A program made the position numbers and the translations under genes. Positions 1-8,022 of a stretch of 64,000 nt of DNA are shown here, piece by piece. The notes below the pieces were generated by a model that was not told the DNA's origin, made no database searches, and worked only from the letters and a program-made list of their open reading frames with translations. This stretch comes from Streptomyces sp. NBC_01304 (GTDB taxonomy: Bacteria > Actinomycetota > Actinomycetes > Streptomycetales > Streptomycetaceae). The stretch spans positions 5,332,001 through 5,396,000 of the forward strand of contig NZ_CP109055.1 in NCBI RefSeq assembly GCF_035975855.1. Reading direction: 5' to 3'. Position 1 is the stretch's first letter. Each line of letters starts with the position of its first letter.

Positions 1-2513
1 CCCTCGCCCACGTCCCAGATCCAGGCGCCGCCCACCCGCTTGCCCTTCTTGCCGAGCAGGTCCTCGACCGTGGCGCGCACGGCGTCCTCGTTCGGGACGG
101 GGGTGAGGACCAGGACGCCCGCGTTCCAGTACGCCAGGTCCTTCTTGGCCTCCGCCCGCCAGGCGTCGGAGAGTCCGGGGGCCTTGCCGCTGTCGGCGAC
201 GTCGCGCAGCAGGTTCGAGGTGTTGCGGGGCACGGGGCCGTAGATGCCCATGCGGTCCGGGCCCCAGGGGCCGTTGAAGTAGCCGCCGGGGAGCTTGAAG
301 GCCAGGTCGGTGCTGGTCTGCCAGTGCAGGGCCTCGGCGTTGGCCGCGTTCGGGACGGGGATCGGGACGACCGTCTCGCCGCGTGCTTCATCGACGTACG
401 AACGCCACATGCCCTCCGCGTAGAAGCGCGGGACGGGTACGCGGTCCGTCGTCTTGAAGGGGGTGGGGGCGATCGGGAGCAGTGCCGCCGCGACCGCCAC
501 GTACCCCACCACGCGGTGCGAGATGCGGGCCGTGCCGAGGCGGTCCACGGCGAGGGCGACGAGCATGCCGAGGGCCGGGGCGCAGACCATCGCGACCCGG
601 GACTCGATGACCGACTCGAAGAGCGGCTGGTGGGCCAGGAGCCGCCAGGGGCCGGTCAGTTCCACGTCCGTCATCGGGATGCGGAACTTCGGGCCGAGGG
701 AGAGCAGCGCCGCCACCACCGCCGTGAAGGCCAGCGCCTTGACCAGGGCCCGCTCCCACAGGCGTACGACGATCGCGAAGACCAGGGCGACCAGGGGCCA
801 GCCGTAGAAGGCGTTCTGCTCCGTGAAGTTGATGGCGAGGCGGGCCGAGGTGTCCCGGTCGCCCGCGAGGGAGCGGTCGGCGAAGGAGAGCAGGGCGAGC
901 GGGCTGTTGCCCACGCCGTCGCCGTGCAGGACCGACTTGTAGCTCTGCGGGCCGAAGAACTGCCAGTAGAGCGGCACGGCGAGGAGCGGGAGAGCCACCG
1001 CGGCCGCGACTCCCAGACCGCGCAGGAGGCTTCGCCAGGCGGTGCGGGCGACCTGGGGACGCAGCGCCGCGTAGGCGAGCGCGAACAGCAGCATGCCGAC
1101 GACCGCGAGCAGCAGCGCCTCCTCGCCGAGGAGGACCTGGTACGTCGCGAACAGGCCGAGCAGCACGCCGTTGCGGACCACCGGCCCGTCCGGGTCGCAC
1201 AGCCGCAGGGCCCTGTCGATGATCAGCGGGATCATGAACAGGACCACGAAGTTGGGGTGCGCGTTGGCGTGGCTGATCATCGGGGGCGCGAAGGCCGCGA
1301 GGGCCGCGCCGACGGCCGCGGCGGGCCAACTCACCGACAGTTGGCGCCTGATCATCCAGTACCAGGCGGTCGCCGTGCCCGCGAGGCCGAGCGTCATCAC
1401 CAGGAGCAGCGAGAGGGCCGGGCCGAAGAGCGCGGTGACGGGGGCCAGCGGGACGGAGAGGCCGAGCATGACCGTGTTGGCCATGAGGTTCACGCCGTCC
1501 GGGGCGTTCTGCAGGGTCGTGAAGAGCGGGTTGCGCAGGTGCAGGACGTTGTCGGAGGTGACCTTGAAGAACCACTCCCACTGGTTCTGGTCCTGCCCCG
1601 AGTCGAAGAGGTACGTGCCGCCCGGGTCCGCCCAGCGGTCCCGGTAGAGGAAGACCGCGAGGACCAGGAAGAGCAGCGGGACCAGGAGCGTCGTCGGGTG
1701 GATCGTGCGGGCCTTGAGGAGCGTGAGCTCGCCGAGGACCTTCGCGTAGTCGCGCGGGCGGACCTTCGAACCGCTCTGGTGGGCCCAGCGGACCGGGACC
1801 TCCGTGACGGTGAGGCCGGCCCGGCGCAGGTACTGCAGGATCTCGACGTCGATGGTCCAGCCGTCCAGGCGGGACACGGCGAAGGCCTCGCGGGCGCGGT
1901 CGCCGTCGAACAGCTTGAAGCCGCACTGGGTGTCGCGGATGCCGGGCACGGCGAGGGCGCGTATGGCGCAGTTGCCCGCCCTGCCGAGGAGTTCACGGAG
2001 GCGGTGCTGGTGCCGCTCGATCGTCGCGCCGGGCCGGGCGCGCGAGCCGATCGCGGCGCCCCGCGCCTCGGCCGGCTCGGCGCTCAGTTCCTTCTCCAGG
2101 CGGTCGAGCTCCTCGATGGGGGTCGCGAGATCGGCGTCCGTTATCAGCACCCGGTGGCCGTACGAGGCGAGGACGCCCCGGCGCAGGGCGTGGCCCTTGC
2201 CGCGGTTGTGCTCGCCGTGGATCACGTGGATGCGGGGCTCGTCGGCGGCGGCCGCGAGGGCGATGCGGTGGGTGTCGTCGGTCGAGCCGTCGTCGACGAC
2301 GATCAGCTCCCAGGAGCCGCCGCGTTCGGTGAGGCGGGCGCGGAGGGCGTCGAGGGTGGGGGCGAGGCGGGATTCCTCGTTGTAGGCGGGGACGACGACG
2401 CTGAGGTCGATGTCGCCGCCGGTGCGGGGCGCCGGGACGGAGTGCCGGGCGGGCGCGGGCGCGGCCTTCTGGTGCGCGACCCTTTGGTGCGCACCCTGGT
2501 GGTCCGCGCTCAC
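1..2513 (-). CDS. GT2 glycosyltransferase fused to polytopic membrane domain (partial)
   Basis: The gene runs off the left window edge. The visible part (about 837 codons) starts at a GTG whose GTGA overlaps the stop codon of the upstream GntR gene. Residues ~37-250 form a GT-A glycosyltransferase family 2 domain of the dolichyl-phosphate-sugar synthase type: VVVPAYNEE near residue 40, VVDDGSTDD near 72 and TDADLATP near 125, the nucleotide and metal sites. From ~275 onward there are many hydrophobic segments beginning TTLLVPLLFLVLAVFLY, resembling YfhO/GT39-type polytopic proteins. The likely role is making a polyprenyl-linked sugar and using or flipping it at the membrane. The enzymatic class is clear; the sugar and acceptor are unknown. 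Long open frames on the opposite strand here are antisense shadows. Confidence 0.85.
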   Translation of the reverse strand, partial: MSADHQGAHQRVAHQKAAPAPARHSVPAPRTGGDIDLSVVVPAYNEESRLAPTLDALRARLTERGGSWELIVVDDGSTDDTHRIALAAAADEPRIHVIHGEHNRGKGHALRRGVLASYGHRVLITDADLATPIEELDRLEKELSAEPAEARGAAIGSRARPGATIERHQHRLRELLGRAGNCAIRALAVPGIRDTQCGFKLFDGDRAREAFAVSRLDGWTIDVEILQYLRRAGLTVTEVPVRWAHQSGSKVRPRDYAKVLGELTLLKARTIHPTTLLVPLLFLVLAVFLYRDRWADPGGTYLFDSGQDQNQWEWFFKVTSDNVLHLRNPLFTTLQNAPDGVNLMANTVMLGLSVPLAPVTALFGPALSLLLVMTLGLAGTATAWYWMIRRQLSVSWPAAAVGAALAAFAPPMISHANAHPNFVVLFMIPLIIDRALRLCDPDGPVVRNGVLLGLFATYQVLLGEEALLLAVVGMLLFALAYAALRPQVARTAWRSLLRGLGVAAAVALPLLAVPLYWQFFGPQSYKSVLHGDGVGNSPLALLSFADRSLAGDRDTSARLAINFTEQNAFYGWPLVALVFAIVVRLWERALVKALAFTAVVAALLSLGPKFRIPMTDVELTGPWRLLAHQPLFESVIESRVAMVCAPALGMLVALAVDRLGTARISHRVVGYVAVAAALLPIAPTPFKTTDRVPVPRFYAEGMWRSYVDEARGETVVPIPVPNAANAEALHWQTSTDLAFKLPGGYFNGPWGPDRMGIYGPVPRNTSNLLRDVADSGKAPGLSDAWRAEAKKDLAYWNAGVLVLTPVPNEDAVRATVEDLLGKKGKRVGGAWIWDVGE

Positions 2514-3202
2514 CGGGCCAGCTGCTCGATGAGCGCGAGCGAGTGCGTGTTGTACGCGCCGACCAGGGCGTACGCCCCGTCCGCGTCGCGTCTTGCGATC
2601 GCGTCGACGAGCTCGCTGTGGCCGTTCCACAGGCGGCCCGCCAGCGTCTCGGCGTTCTCGGCGAGGCGCAGGTACGGGACCGCGAAGACCCAGGCCTGGA
2701 CGCGCAGGCGGTGCAGGAAGTCGGACAGGTAGGCGTTGCCGAAGAGCGAGGCGAGCTCGCGCCAGAACCGGATGTCGTAGCCGATGAGGATGTCCAGGTC
2801 ACCGGCGGTCGCGGCCCGCTGGGCCTCCTCGGCGCGGCGGCGTACCGAGACCAGCTCGTCGGTGAGGTGGCTCATGCCGCGCTCCGCGATGCCGCGGAAG
2901 ATGGCCTCCGCGATGATGGCGCGGGCCTCGACCATGCCCCGATAGTCGTCGACGGAGTACTCGTGGACCTTGTAGCCGCGGTGCTGGTCGGAGTCGAGCA
3001 GGCCGTGTGCGCAGAGGTCGACGAGGGCCTCGCGGACGGGCGTCGCGGAGACTCCGTACTGCTCGGCGATCTCCTTGACCGTGAACTCCTGGCCGGGGGT
3101 CAGGCGGCCGGCCAGGACCTCGTCGCGCAGGGCGTCGGCGATCTGCTGGCGCAGGGTGTTGCGGTTCACCGCGCCGGCGCTGCCGCTGCCGGTGGTGGTC
3201 AT
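2510..3202 (-). CDS. GntR/FadR-family transcriptional regulator
   Basis: This 230-residue protein has an N-terminal winged helix (residues ~14-75; EIAEQYGVSATPVREAL is the recognition-helix signature of GntR proteins). It is followed by an all-helical FCD-type ligand domain (~85-220), which marks the FadR subgroup. These usually bind small organic acids and repress nearby genes. The ATG is preceded by GGGGAGGG at good spacing. Its stop overlaps the start of the membrane glycosyltransferase by 4 bp, so the two are translationally coupled and the regulator probably controls that operon. The ligand cannot be inferred. Confidence 0.9.
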   Translation of the reverse strand: MTTTGSGSAGAVNRNTLRQQIADALRDEVLAGRLTPGQEFTVKEIAEQYGVSATPVREALVDLCAHGLLDSDQHRGYKVHEYSVDDYRGMVEARAIIAEAIFRGIAERGMSHLTDELVSVRRRAEEAQRAATAGDLDILIGYDIRFWRELASLFGNAYLSDFLHRLRVQAWVFAVPYLRLAENAETLAGRLWNGHSELVDAIARRDADGAYALVGAYNTHSLALIEQLAR

Positions 3203-3284
3203 GTGGGCTTCCCTCCCCCTGGTGTCCCTCGCGCTTTCCTCGCCGCGGGGTCTCGTCCGGGCTGGTCCGGCCCGGCTGGTCAGC

Positions 3285-3677
3285 CTACGCGCGTGCGGTT
3301 CTGGCGGGGGCGGGGGCCTTTGCCCTGGCCGGGCTGCGGCGGGGCTTGGCCTTGAGCGCTTCCGGCTCGGGGGTGGGCTGCGCTTCTGTGGCGCTTGCGG
3401 CGAGGAAGGCGTGCTCGAGGAGGGCTCGTACGTTGTGGCCGGTGGCGCGGTAGTAGATGCGGGTGCCTTCGCGCCGCGAGGTGACGAGGCCGGCGGTCCT
3501 CAGCCTTGCCAGGTGTTGGGACACGGCTGCTACGTGGGCGCCTGTTCGCTCCGCGAGCTGGCCTACTGGGCATTCGCCCTGGGTGAGGGTCCAGAGGATG
3601 GTGAATCTGGTGGGGTCGGCGGCGGCTTTCAGTACGGCTACGGCTGCCGCGGTGCGGTCTGGTTCTTGCGTGTCCAC
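3285..3677 (-). CDS. ArsR/SmtB-family transcriptional regulator
   Basis: This 130-residue protein has a winged-helix core at residues ~10-95 (AAADPTRFTILWTL, then AAVSQHLARLRTAGLV as recognition helix) and a basic Ala/Pro/Lys tail. The classical metal-binding CxC of ArsR is absent, so the signal is probably not arsenite. A GTG start at 3675-3677 is chosen. No Shine-Dalgarno precedes it, but TATCCT lies 6 nt upstream on the same strand, suggesting a leaderless transcript. An inverted repeat TTGCGTG-TC-CACGCAA covers the start codon, and a matching palindrome lies ahead of the divergent ABC transporter operon. This suggests autoregulation plus control of that operon. Confidence 0.9.
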   Translation of the reverse strand: MDTQEPDRTAAAVAVLKAAADPTRFTILWTLTQGECPVGQLAERTGAHVAAVSQHLARLRTAGLVTSRREGTRIYYRATGHNVRALLEHAFLAASATEAQPTPEPEALKAKPRRSPARAKAPAPARTARA

Positions 3678-3681
3678 GCAA
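3666..3681. promoter_or_regulatory. Putative ArsR operator O1
   Basis: The sequence TTGCGTGTCCACGCAA is an inverted repeat with 7-bp arms overlapping the predicted start of the ArsR gene. It shares TTGCGT-N4-ACGCAA with the palindrome at 3810-3825. Binding by the ArsR protein is an inference from position and matching sequence. Confidence 0.6.
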
Positions 3682-3692
3682 ACAGGATAGTT

Positions 3693-3793
3693 CCCCTCCC
3701 CGCCCCTTCCCTAAATTCTGCGAAGCCTGGGGCTTCGCCCCTAGCCCCCGGATCGGCCTGCGGCCTCTGTCCTCAAACGCCGGACGGGCTGAT
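3693..3793. repeat. Streptomyces intergenic palindromic repeat, copy A
   Basis: This copy starts with CCCCTCCCCGCCCCTTCC, continues through a TTCTGCGAAGCC segment and ends with TCAAACGCCGGACGGGCTGA. The same modules recur at seven other places in the window. Unlike most copies, this one lies between divergent genes (ArsR and the ABC operon), so a simple terminator role does not fit here. Confidence 0.7.
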
Positions 3794-3809
3794 AATCCAG
3801 GCGCCATAT

Positions 3810-3825
3810 TTGCGTAGCTACGCAA
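3810..3825. promoter_or_regulatory. Putative ArsR operator O2
   Basis: TTGCGTAGCTACGCAA is a perfect 16-bp palindrome about 205 bp upstream of the ABC permease start. It has the same half-sites and spacing as the palindrome over the ArsR start. It is the likely site through which the ArsR protein controls the transporter operon. Confidence 0.6.
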
Positions 3826-3882
3826 CTAGCTGGCACCATACCCACGACCCCAAAAGCCGCAAAGGACCCGAAGGAGGCAGTC

Positions 3883-3930
3883 GTGAGCGACGAAGCGCAC
3901 AGTCCCGGCCGCCTCCCGCCGCACGCCTGA
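3883..3930 (+). CDS. Possible 15-aa leader peptide upstream of ABC operon
   Basis: A GTG start is preceded by the strongest Shine-Dalgarno of this region (AAGGAGG, 5 nt spacing) and encodes MSDEAHSPGRLPPHA before a TGA. It lies between the putative ArsR operator and the permease gene. There is no run of one amino acid that would point to classical attenuation. A second short frame from GTG 3947 runs to a TGA overlapping the permease ATG, but has no ribosome binding site. Real translation is uncertain. Confidence 0.35.
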   Translation: MSDEAHSPGRLPPHA

Positions 3931-4029
3931 CGTCGACACGACTCGCGTGCGCGGATTCGCCACTTTTGTTCGCATACGTGGTCCGCTGAACCCGCCCATA
4001 GCGGTTCGGCGTGCGCAAGGGGTCCCCCG

Positions 4030-5745
4030 ATGAAACTCACCACCACCCGCCCCACCCGAGGCCTGTCCTGGGTCGACTTCGCGGTGGCCGCCGCCGTGCT
4101 CGTGCTCGGATACCTGATCCTGCAGGTCGGCAAGGGCACCACCGTCAGCTTCAACCCGGCGCACGTGCCGGACGTCGACACCAGCCCTTCGCAGCTGCCG
4201 TACTACGGGGCGCGCTCGCTGCTGCGGATGTTCATCGCGCTGGCCGCCTCGGTGCTGTTCACCTTCGTGTACGCGTACGCCGCCGCCCGCAGCCGCAGGC
4301 TGGAGCGCATCCTCATCCCGGCGCTCGACATCCTGCAGTCCGTCCCGGTGCTCGGCTTCCTCACCATCGCCGTCACCGGATTCATCGCCCTCTTCCCGGG
4401 CTCGCTCCTCGGCCTCGAATGCGCGTCGATCTTCGCGATCTTCACCTCGCAGGCCTGGAACATGACCTTCGGCTTCTACCAGACGTTGACCAGCCTTCCC
4501 CGTGAACTGGACGAGGTCTCCAGGTCGTTCGGGTTCACCAAGTGGATGCGGTTCTGGAAGATCGAGGTGCCCAGCGGCATGATCGATCTCGTCTGGAACG
4601 GGATGATGAGCTTCGCCGGCGGCTGGTTCATGCTCGTCGCCTCCGAGGCCATCAGCATCGGCAACGAGAAGTACGTGCTGCCGGGCGTCGGCTCGTACGC
4701 CGGTACCGCGATCGGCGAGGGAGACCTCGGCAAGGTCGGCTGGGCCATCCTCACCATGGCCGTGATGGTGATCGGCGTGAACTTCTTGTTCTGGCGACCG
4801 CTGACCGCCTGGTCGGAGAAGTTCAAGAACGAGCAGTCCGAGTCGACGGACGTGCAGCGATCCTTCGTCCTGGACTTTCTGCGCCGCTCCAACTGGGCGG
4901 CCTTCCTGGGCAAGTTGACCCGCCCGCCGCGCGAAGCCCTCGGCCGGGCCGCCCGGGTCCTCGGCCGGGACGACAAGCCGCTCAGCATCGACCCCGTGCG
5001 GCGCCGCAACGGCGACATCGTCTTCAACGTCGTCGCGGGCGCGCTCATCGCCTGGGGCCTGTACGACCTGCTCCGCTATCTGCAGCGCGCGGAAGGGTTC
5101 GGCATCTTCCTGGAGCCGCTGTGGCTCGGCCTCATCACCCTGATCAGGGTGATCGTGCTGTGCGCCGTCGCCACCGTCATCTGGGTGCCGATCGGCGTGA
5201 AGATCGGCTTCTCGCCGAAGCTCGCGAAGATCGCCCAGCCGGTGGTGCAGGTCCTGGCCTCGTTCCCGGCCAACTTCCTCTTCCCGCTGGCCATGTGGTT
5301 CTTCCTGAAGACCGGCCTCGACATCAACATCGGCTGTGTCCTGCTGATGGCGCTCGGCGCCCAGTGGTACATCCTCTTCAACACCATCGCCGGCGCCATG
5401 GCCATCCCCTCCGACCTCAAGGAGGCCATGGACGACCTGGGCGTGCACGGCTGGCAGCGCTGGAAGCGGCTGATCATCCCGGGCATCTTCCCGTCGTACG
5501 TCACCGGCGGGATCACCGCCTCGGGCGGCGCCTGGAACGCCTCGATCGTCGCCGAGGTCGTCACCTTCGGCGGCTCCACCCTCACCGCGACCGGCCTCGG
5601 CGCGTACATCGCGAACGCCACCGGCGACGGCGACTTCCCCAAGCTCATCGCGGGCGTCGCGGTGATGAGCCTCTACGTCGTCACCCTCAACCGGCTGTTC
5701 TGGCGCCGCCTCTACAAGGTCGCCGAAGCCCGCTACACCCTCTGA
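4030..5745 (+). CDS. ABC transporter permease, duplicated NitT/TauT type
   Basis: The 571-residue membrane protein has two tandem BPD_transp_1 permease domains. Each has the EAA loop that docks the ATPase: EVSRSFGFTKWMRFWKIEVP near residue 160 and EAMDDLGVHGWQRWKRLIIP near 465. This layout is that of the duplicated anion permeases related to nitrate, sulfonate and bicarbonate importers. A single polypeptide can therefore supply both halves of the channel. The ATPase follows after 45 bp; no substrate-binding protein is encoded nearby. AAGGGG precedes the ATG. The substrate is unknown; an ArsR regulator next door suggests an inorganic ion or redox signal. Confidence 0.9.
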   Translation: MKLTTTRPTRGLSWVDFAVAAAVLVLGYLILQVGKGTTVSFNPAHVPDVDTSPSQLPYYGARSLLRMFIALAASVLFTFVYAYAAARSRRLERILIPALDILQSVPVLGFLTIAVTGFIALFPGSLLGLECASIFAIFTSQAWNMTFGFYQTLTSLPRELDEVSRSFGFTKWMRFWKIEVPSGMIDLVWNGMMSFAGGWFMLVASEAISIGNEKYVLPGVGSYAGTAIGEGDLGKVGWAILTMAVMVIGVNFLFWRPLTAWSEKFKNEQSESTDVQRSFVLDFLRRSNWAAFLGKLTRPPREALGRAARVLGRDDKPLSIDPVRRRNGDIVFNVVAGALIAWGLYDLLRYLQRAEGFGIFLEPLWLGLITLIRVIVLCAVATVIWVPIGVKIGFSPKLAKIAQPVVQVLASFPANFLFPLAMWFFLKTGLDINIGCVLLMALGAQWYILFNTIAGAMAIPSDLKEAMDDLGVHGWQRWKRLIIPGIFPSYVTGGITASGGAWNASIVAEVVTFGGSTLTATGLGAYIANATGDGDFPKLIAGVAVMSLYVVTLNRLFWRRLYKVAEARYTL

Positions 5746-5790
5746 CCTTCCCCGACTCACCCGCGTACGCCCCGAGGAGGGGACCGACCC

Positions 5791-7140
5791 ATGAGCACCG
5801 CAACGCACACCAACGCGCTTCTCTCCGCCGAGAACGTCACCAAGACGTACGCGGGCGCCGACGGCGAGCTGCCCGTACTCGGCGGCATCGACCTCACCAT
5901 CCACGAGGGCGAGATCGTCGCCCTGCTCGGCAAGTCGGGCTCCGGCAAGTCGACGCTCCTGCGCTGTCTGGCCGGCCTGATTCCGGCGAGCTCGGGCTCG
6001 GTGACGTACCGGGGAGAGGAGCTCAAGGGCGCCAACCCCGGCACCTCGATGGTCTTCCAGACCTTCGCGCTGCTGCCGTGGCTGACCGTGCAGCAGAACG
6101 TCGAACTCGGCCTGGAAGCGAAGGGAGTCGGGCCGAAGGAGCGGGCCGAGGCCGCCGTGCAGGCCATCGACCTGATCGGGCTCGACGGCTTCGAGTCGGC
6201 GTACCCGAAGGAGCTGTCGGGCGGCATGCGGCAGCGCGTGGGCTTCGCCCGGGCGCTGGTCGTCGAACCGGACGTGCTGATGATGGACGAGCCGTTCTCG
6301 GCGCTCGACGTACTGACCGCCGAGAACCTGCGCGGTGAGCTGATGGAGCTGTGGGAGTCGGGGCAGTTCCCGACGAAGGCGATCGTCCTCGTCACCCACA
6401 ACATCGAGGAAGCCGTCTTGATGGCCGACCGGGTGGTGGTGCTCGGTTCGCGGCCGTACGGGACCATCCGCGAGACCTTCGACGTCTCGCTCGCCCGGCC
6501 GCGGGACCGGCAGTCCGCCGACTTCGAGCGGATCGTCGACTCGATCTACCAGGTGATGACCGGGCGTACGAAGGACAGTCCGAAGCTCTCCGAACCGACG
6601 CCGGTACGCCGGACCCCGGCGAACACGCCGCTACCCGAGGCCTCGGTCGACGGGCTCTCCGGACTCGCGGAGATCCTGGCCCAGCACGAGGGCGGGCGGT
6701 TCGATCTGGCCGATCTGGCCGACGACTTGGGCCTTGAGGTCGACGATCTGCTGTCGCAGGTCGACGGCCTGGAGCTGCTCGGGCTCGCCGAAGTGGCGGG
6801 CGGCGACCTGGCGTTGACCGAGCGCGGGACGGCCTACGCCGGGGCCGACGTACAGGACTCGAAGAAGCTCTTCGCCGAGGCGGCGCTCGACCGTGCGCCG
6901 CTGGTCCACCTGATCACGAGCACCCTGCTGCGCTCGGACGGCGGGGAGCAGCGGGCCGGGTTCTTCCGCGACCTGCTCGCGCACCACTACACGAGCGAGC
7001 AGATCGACCAGCAGCTGGAGACGGCGACGGACTGGGGCCGGTACGCCGAGCTCTACTCCTACAACGCCGACAACGAGGAGTACCGGCTCGACGAGGACGC
7101 GCGGCTGCGGGTGGACACGGGCGCGAACGGGGGCGTGTGA
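5791..7140 (+). CDS. ABC transporter ATP-binding protein with AAA-associated C-terminal domain
   Basis: Residues ~10-235 are an ABC ATPase of the nitrate/sulfonate branch: Walker A GKSGSGKST, signature LSGGMRQR, Walker B VLMMDEPFSALD, and switch His in VTHNIEEAV. Residues ~285-440 form an extra domain seen in ATPases paired with duplicated permeases (the AAA-associated C-terminal domain), probably regulatory. The protein is 449 residues, roughly 200 longer than a minimal ATPase. GAGGAGGGG precedes the ATG. It follows the permease and is translationally linked to the MgtC-like gene, which starts at its stop codon. Confidence 0.92.
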   Translation: MSTATHTNALLSAENVTKTYAGADGELPVLGGIDLTIHEGEIVALLGKSGSGKSTLLRCLAGLIPASSGSVTYRGEELKGANPGTSMVFQTFALLPWLTVQQNVELGLEAKGVGPKERAEAAVQAIDLIGLDGFESAYPKELSGGMRQRVGFARALVVEPDVLMMDEPFSALDVLTAENLRGELMELWESGQFPTKAIVLVTHNIEEAVLMADRVVVLGSRPYGTIRETFDVSLARPRDRQSADFERIVDSIYQVMTGRTKDSPKLSEPTPVRRTPANTPLPEASVDGLSGLAEILAQHEGGRFDLADLADDLGLEVDDLLSQVDGLELLGLAEVAGGDLALTERGTAYAGADVQDSKKLFAEAALDRAPLVHLITSTLLRSDGGEQRAGFFRDLLAHHYTSEQIDQQLETATDWGRYAELYSYNADNEEYRLDEDARLRVDTGANGGV

Positions 7141-7874
7141 TGGGGGAGTTGAAGTTTGATCTGGCCGCGGCCGTCTTCTCCAACGCCGTGCCGGGGCACT
7201 TCGCGGGGGCGCTGGCCTCGGGGATGCTCGCGGGCGCGATGATCGGGATGGAGCGGCAGTGGCGGCAGCGGATGGCCGGGCTGCGGACCAACACCTTGGT
7301 CGCGGCCGGGGCCGCGCTCTTCGTCCTGCTCTCCACGGCCTTCGGGTCCGGTGACCCCAGCCGGGTCGCGGCCCAGGTGGTGTCCGGGATCGGCTTCCTG
7401 GGCGCCGGGGTGATCATGCGGGACGGGCTCAATGTGTCGGGGATCAACACGGCGGCGACGCTGTGGTGTTCGGCCGCGTGTGGGTCGTTGGCGGGGGCGG
7501 GGCTCTTTTGGTACGCGCTGGCCGGGGCCGTGATGGTGGTGGCGGTGAATACCGTGCTGCGCTCGGTGTCGCATCGGATCGACCGGTCGCCCGGGTCGGG
7601 GGAAGAGGTTTCCACGCCCTACCGGGTGGAGGCGGTGGTGTCGTCCGACCGGGAGGCGCAGATAAGGGCATTGCTGGTGCAGTCGCTTGCGGCGTCCGAG
7701 GGCACGCTTCGGTCGGTCGAGTCCGAGGATCTCTCCGAGTTCGAGGGGGAGCGGGTGCGGATTCGTGCGGAGGTTACTGCCGAGGGCACGAGTACGGAGT
7801 CCGTCGAGAAGGCGGTCGGCCGGTTGTCGATGGATCCGTCCGTGTACTCGGCGGCTTGGCGTCACGCCGGGTGA
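7137..7874 (+). CDS. MgtC/SapB family membrane protein
   Basis: This 245-residue protein has an N-terminal MgtC/SapB membrane domain (~20-140) with the conserved GAMIGMERQWR and GIGFLGAGVIMRDG segments, followed by a soluble ACT-like tail (~155-245). MgtC proteins modulate membrane potential and adaptation to low Mg2+ or acid in other bacteria; the role here is inferred only. Translation starts at GTG 7137 or ATG 7140, both overlapping the ATPase stop, so it belongs to the transporter operon. That membership suggests a link with ion homeostasis. Confidence 0.85.
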   Translation: MMGELKFDLAAAVFSNAVPGHFAGALASGMLAGAMIGMERQWRQRMAGLRTNTLVAAGAALFVLLSTAFGSGDPSRVAAQVVSGIGFLGAGVIMRDGLNVSGINTAATLWCSAACGSLAGAGLFWYALAGAVMVVAVNTVLRSVSHRIDRSPGSGEEVSTPYRVEAVVSSDREAQIRALLVQSLAASEGTLRSVESEDLSEFEGERVRIRAEVTAEGTSTESVEKAVGRLSMDPSVYSAAWRHAG

Positions 7875-7879
7875 TTTCT

Positions 7880-8022
7880 TTTCCCCACCCCGCCCCTTCC
7901 CGAAATTCTGCGAAGCCTTCCGCCCTCCGGGCGGTGTCCTCAAGCGCCGGACGGGCTGACAAAGTCAGCCCGTCCGGCGCTTGAGGACTTTCGGGAAGGG
8001 GCGGGGAGGGGAGGAAAAGGGC
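7880..8022. repeat. Intergenic palindromic repeat, copy B (complete, mirrored)
   Basis: This is the most complete copy in the window. It contains the CCCCGCCCCTTCCCGAAATT head, a CCGCCCTCCGGGCGG stem, and TCAAGCGCCGGACGGGCTGA. The 3' module then recurs inverted (TCAGCCCGTCCGGCGCTTGA) and the head recurs inverted as GGGAAGGGGCGGGGAGGGGA. It fills the gap between the convergent MgtC and aminotransferase genes and can form a long hairpin, so it probably acts as a bidirectional terminator. Confidence 0.8.

Noticed and set aside
324..2732. Very long open frame on the plus strand (about 800 codons)
   Set aside because: Its translation is low-complexity Arg/Gly/Glu-rich and it is antisense to a clear glycosyltransferase/membrane gene whose motifs are in the minus strand frame.
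3826..6399. Long minus-strand frame over the ABC permease and ATPase
   Set aside because: Composition typical of an antisense frame; the plus strand has EAA loops and Walker motifs.
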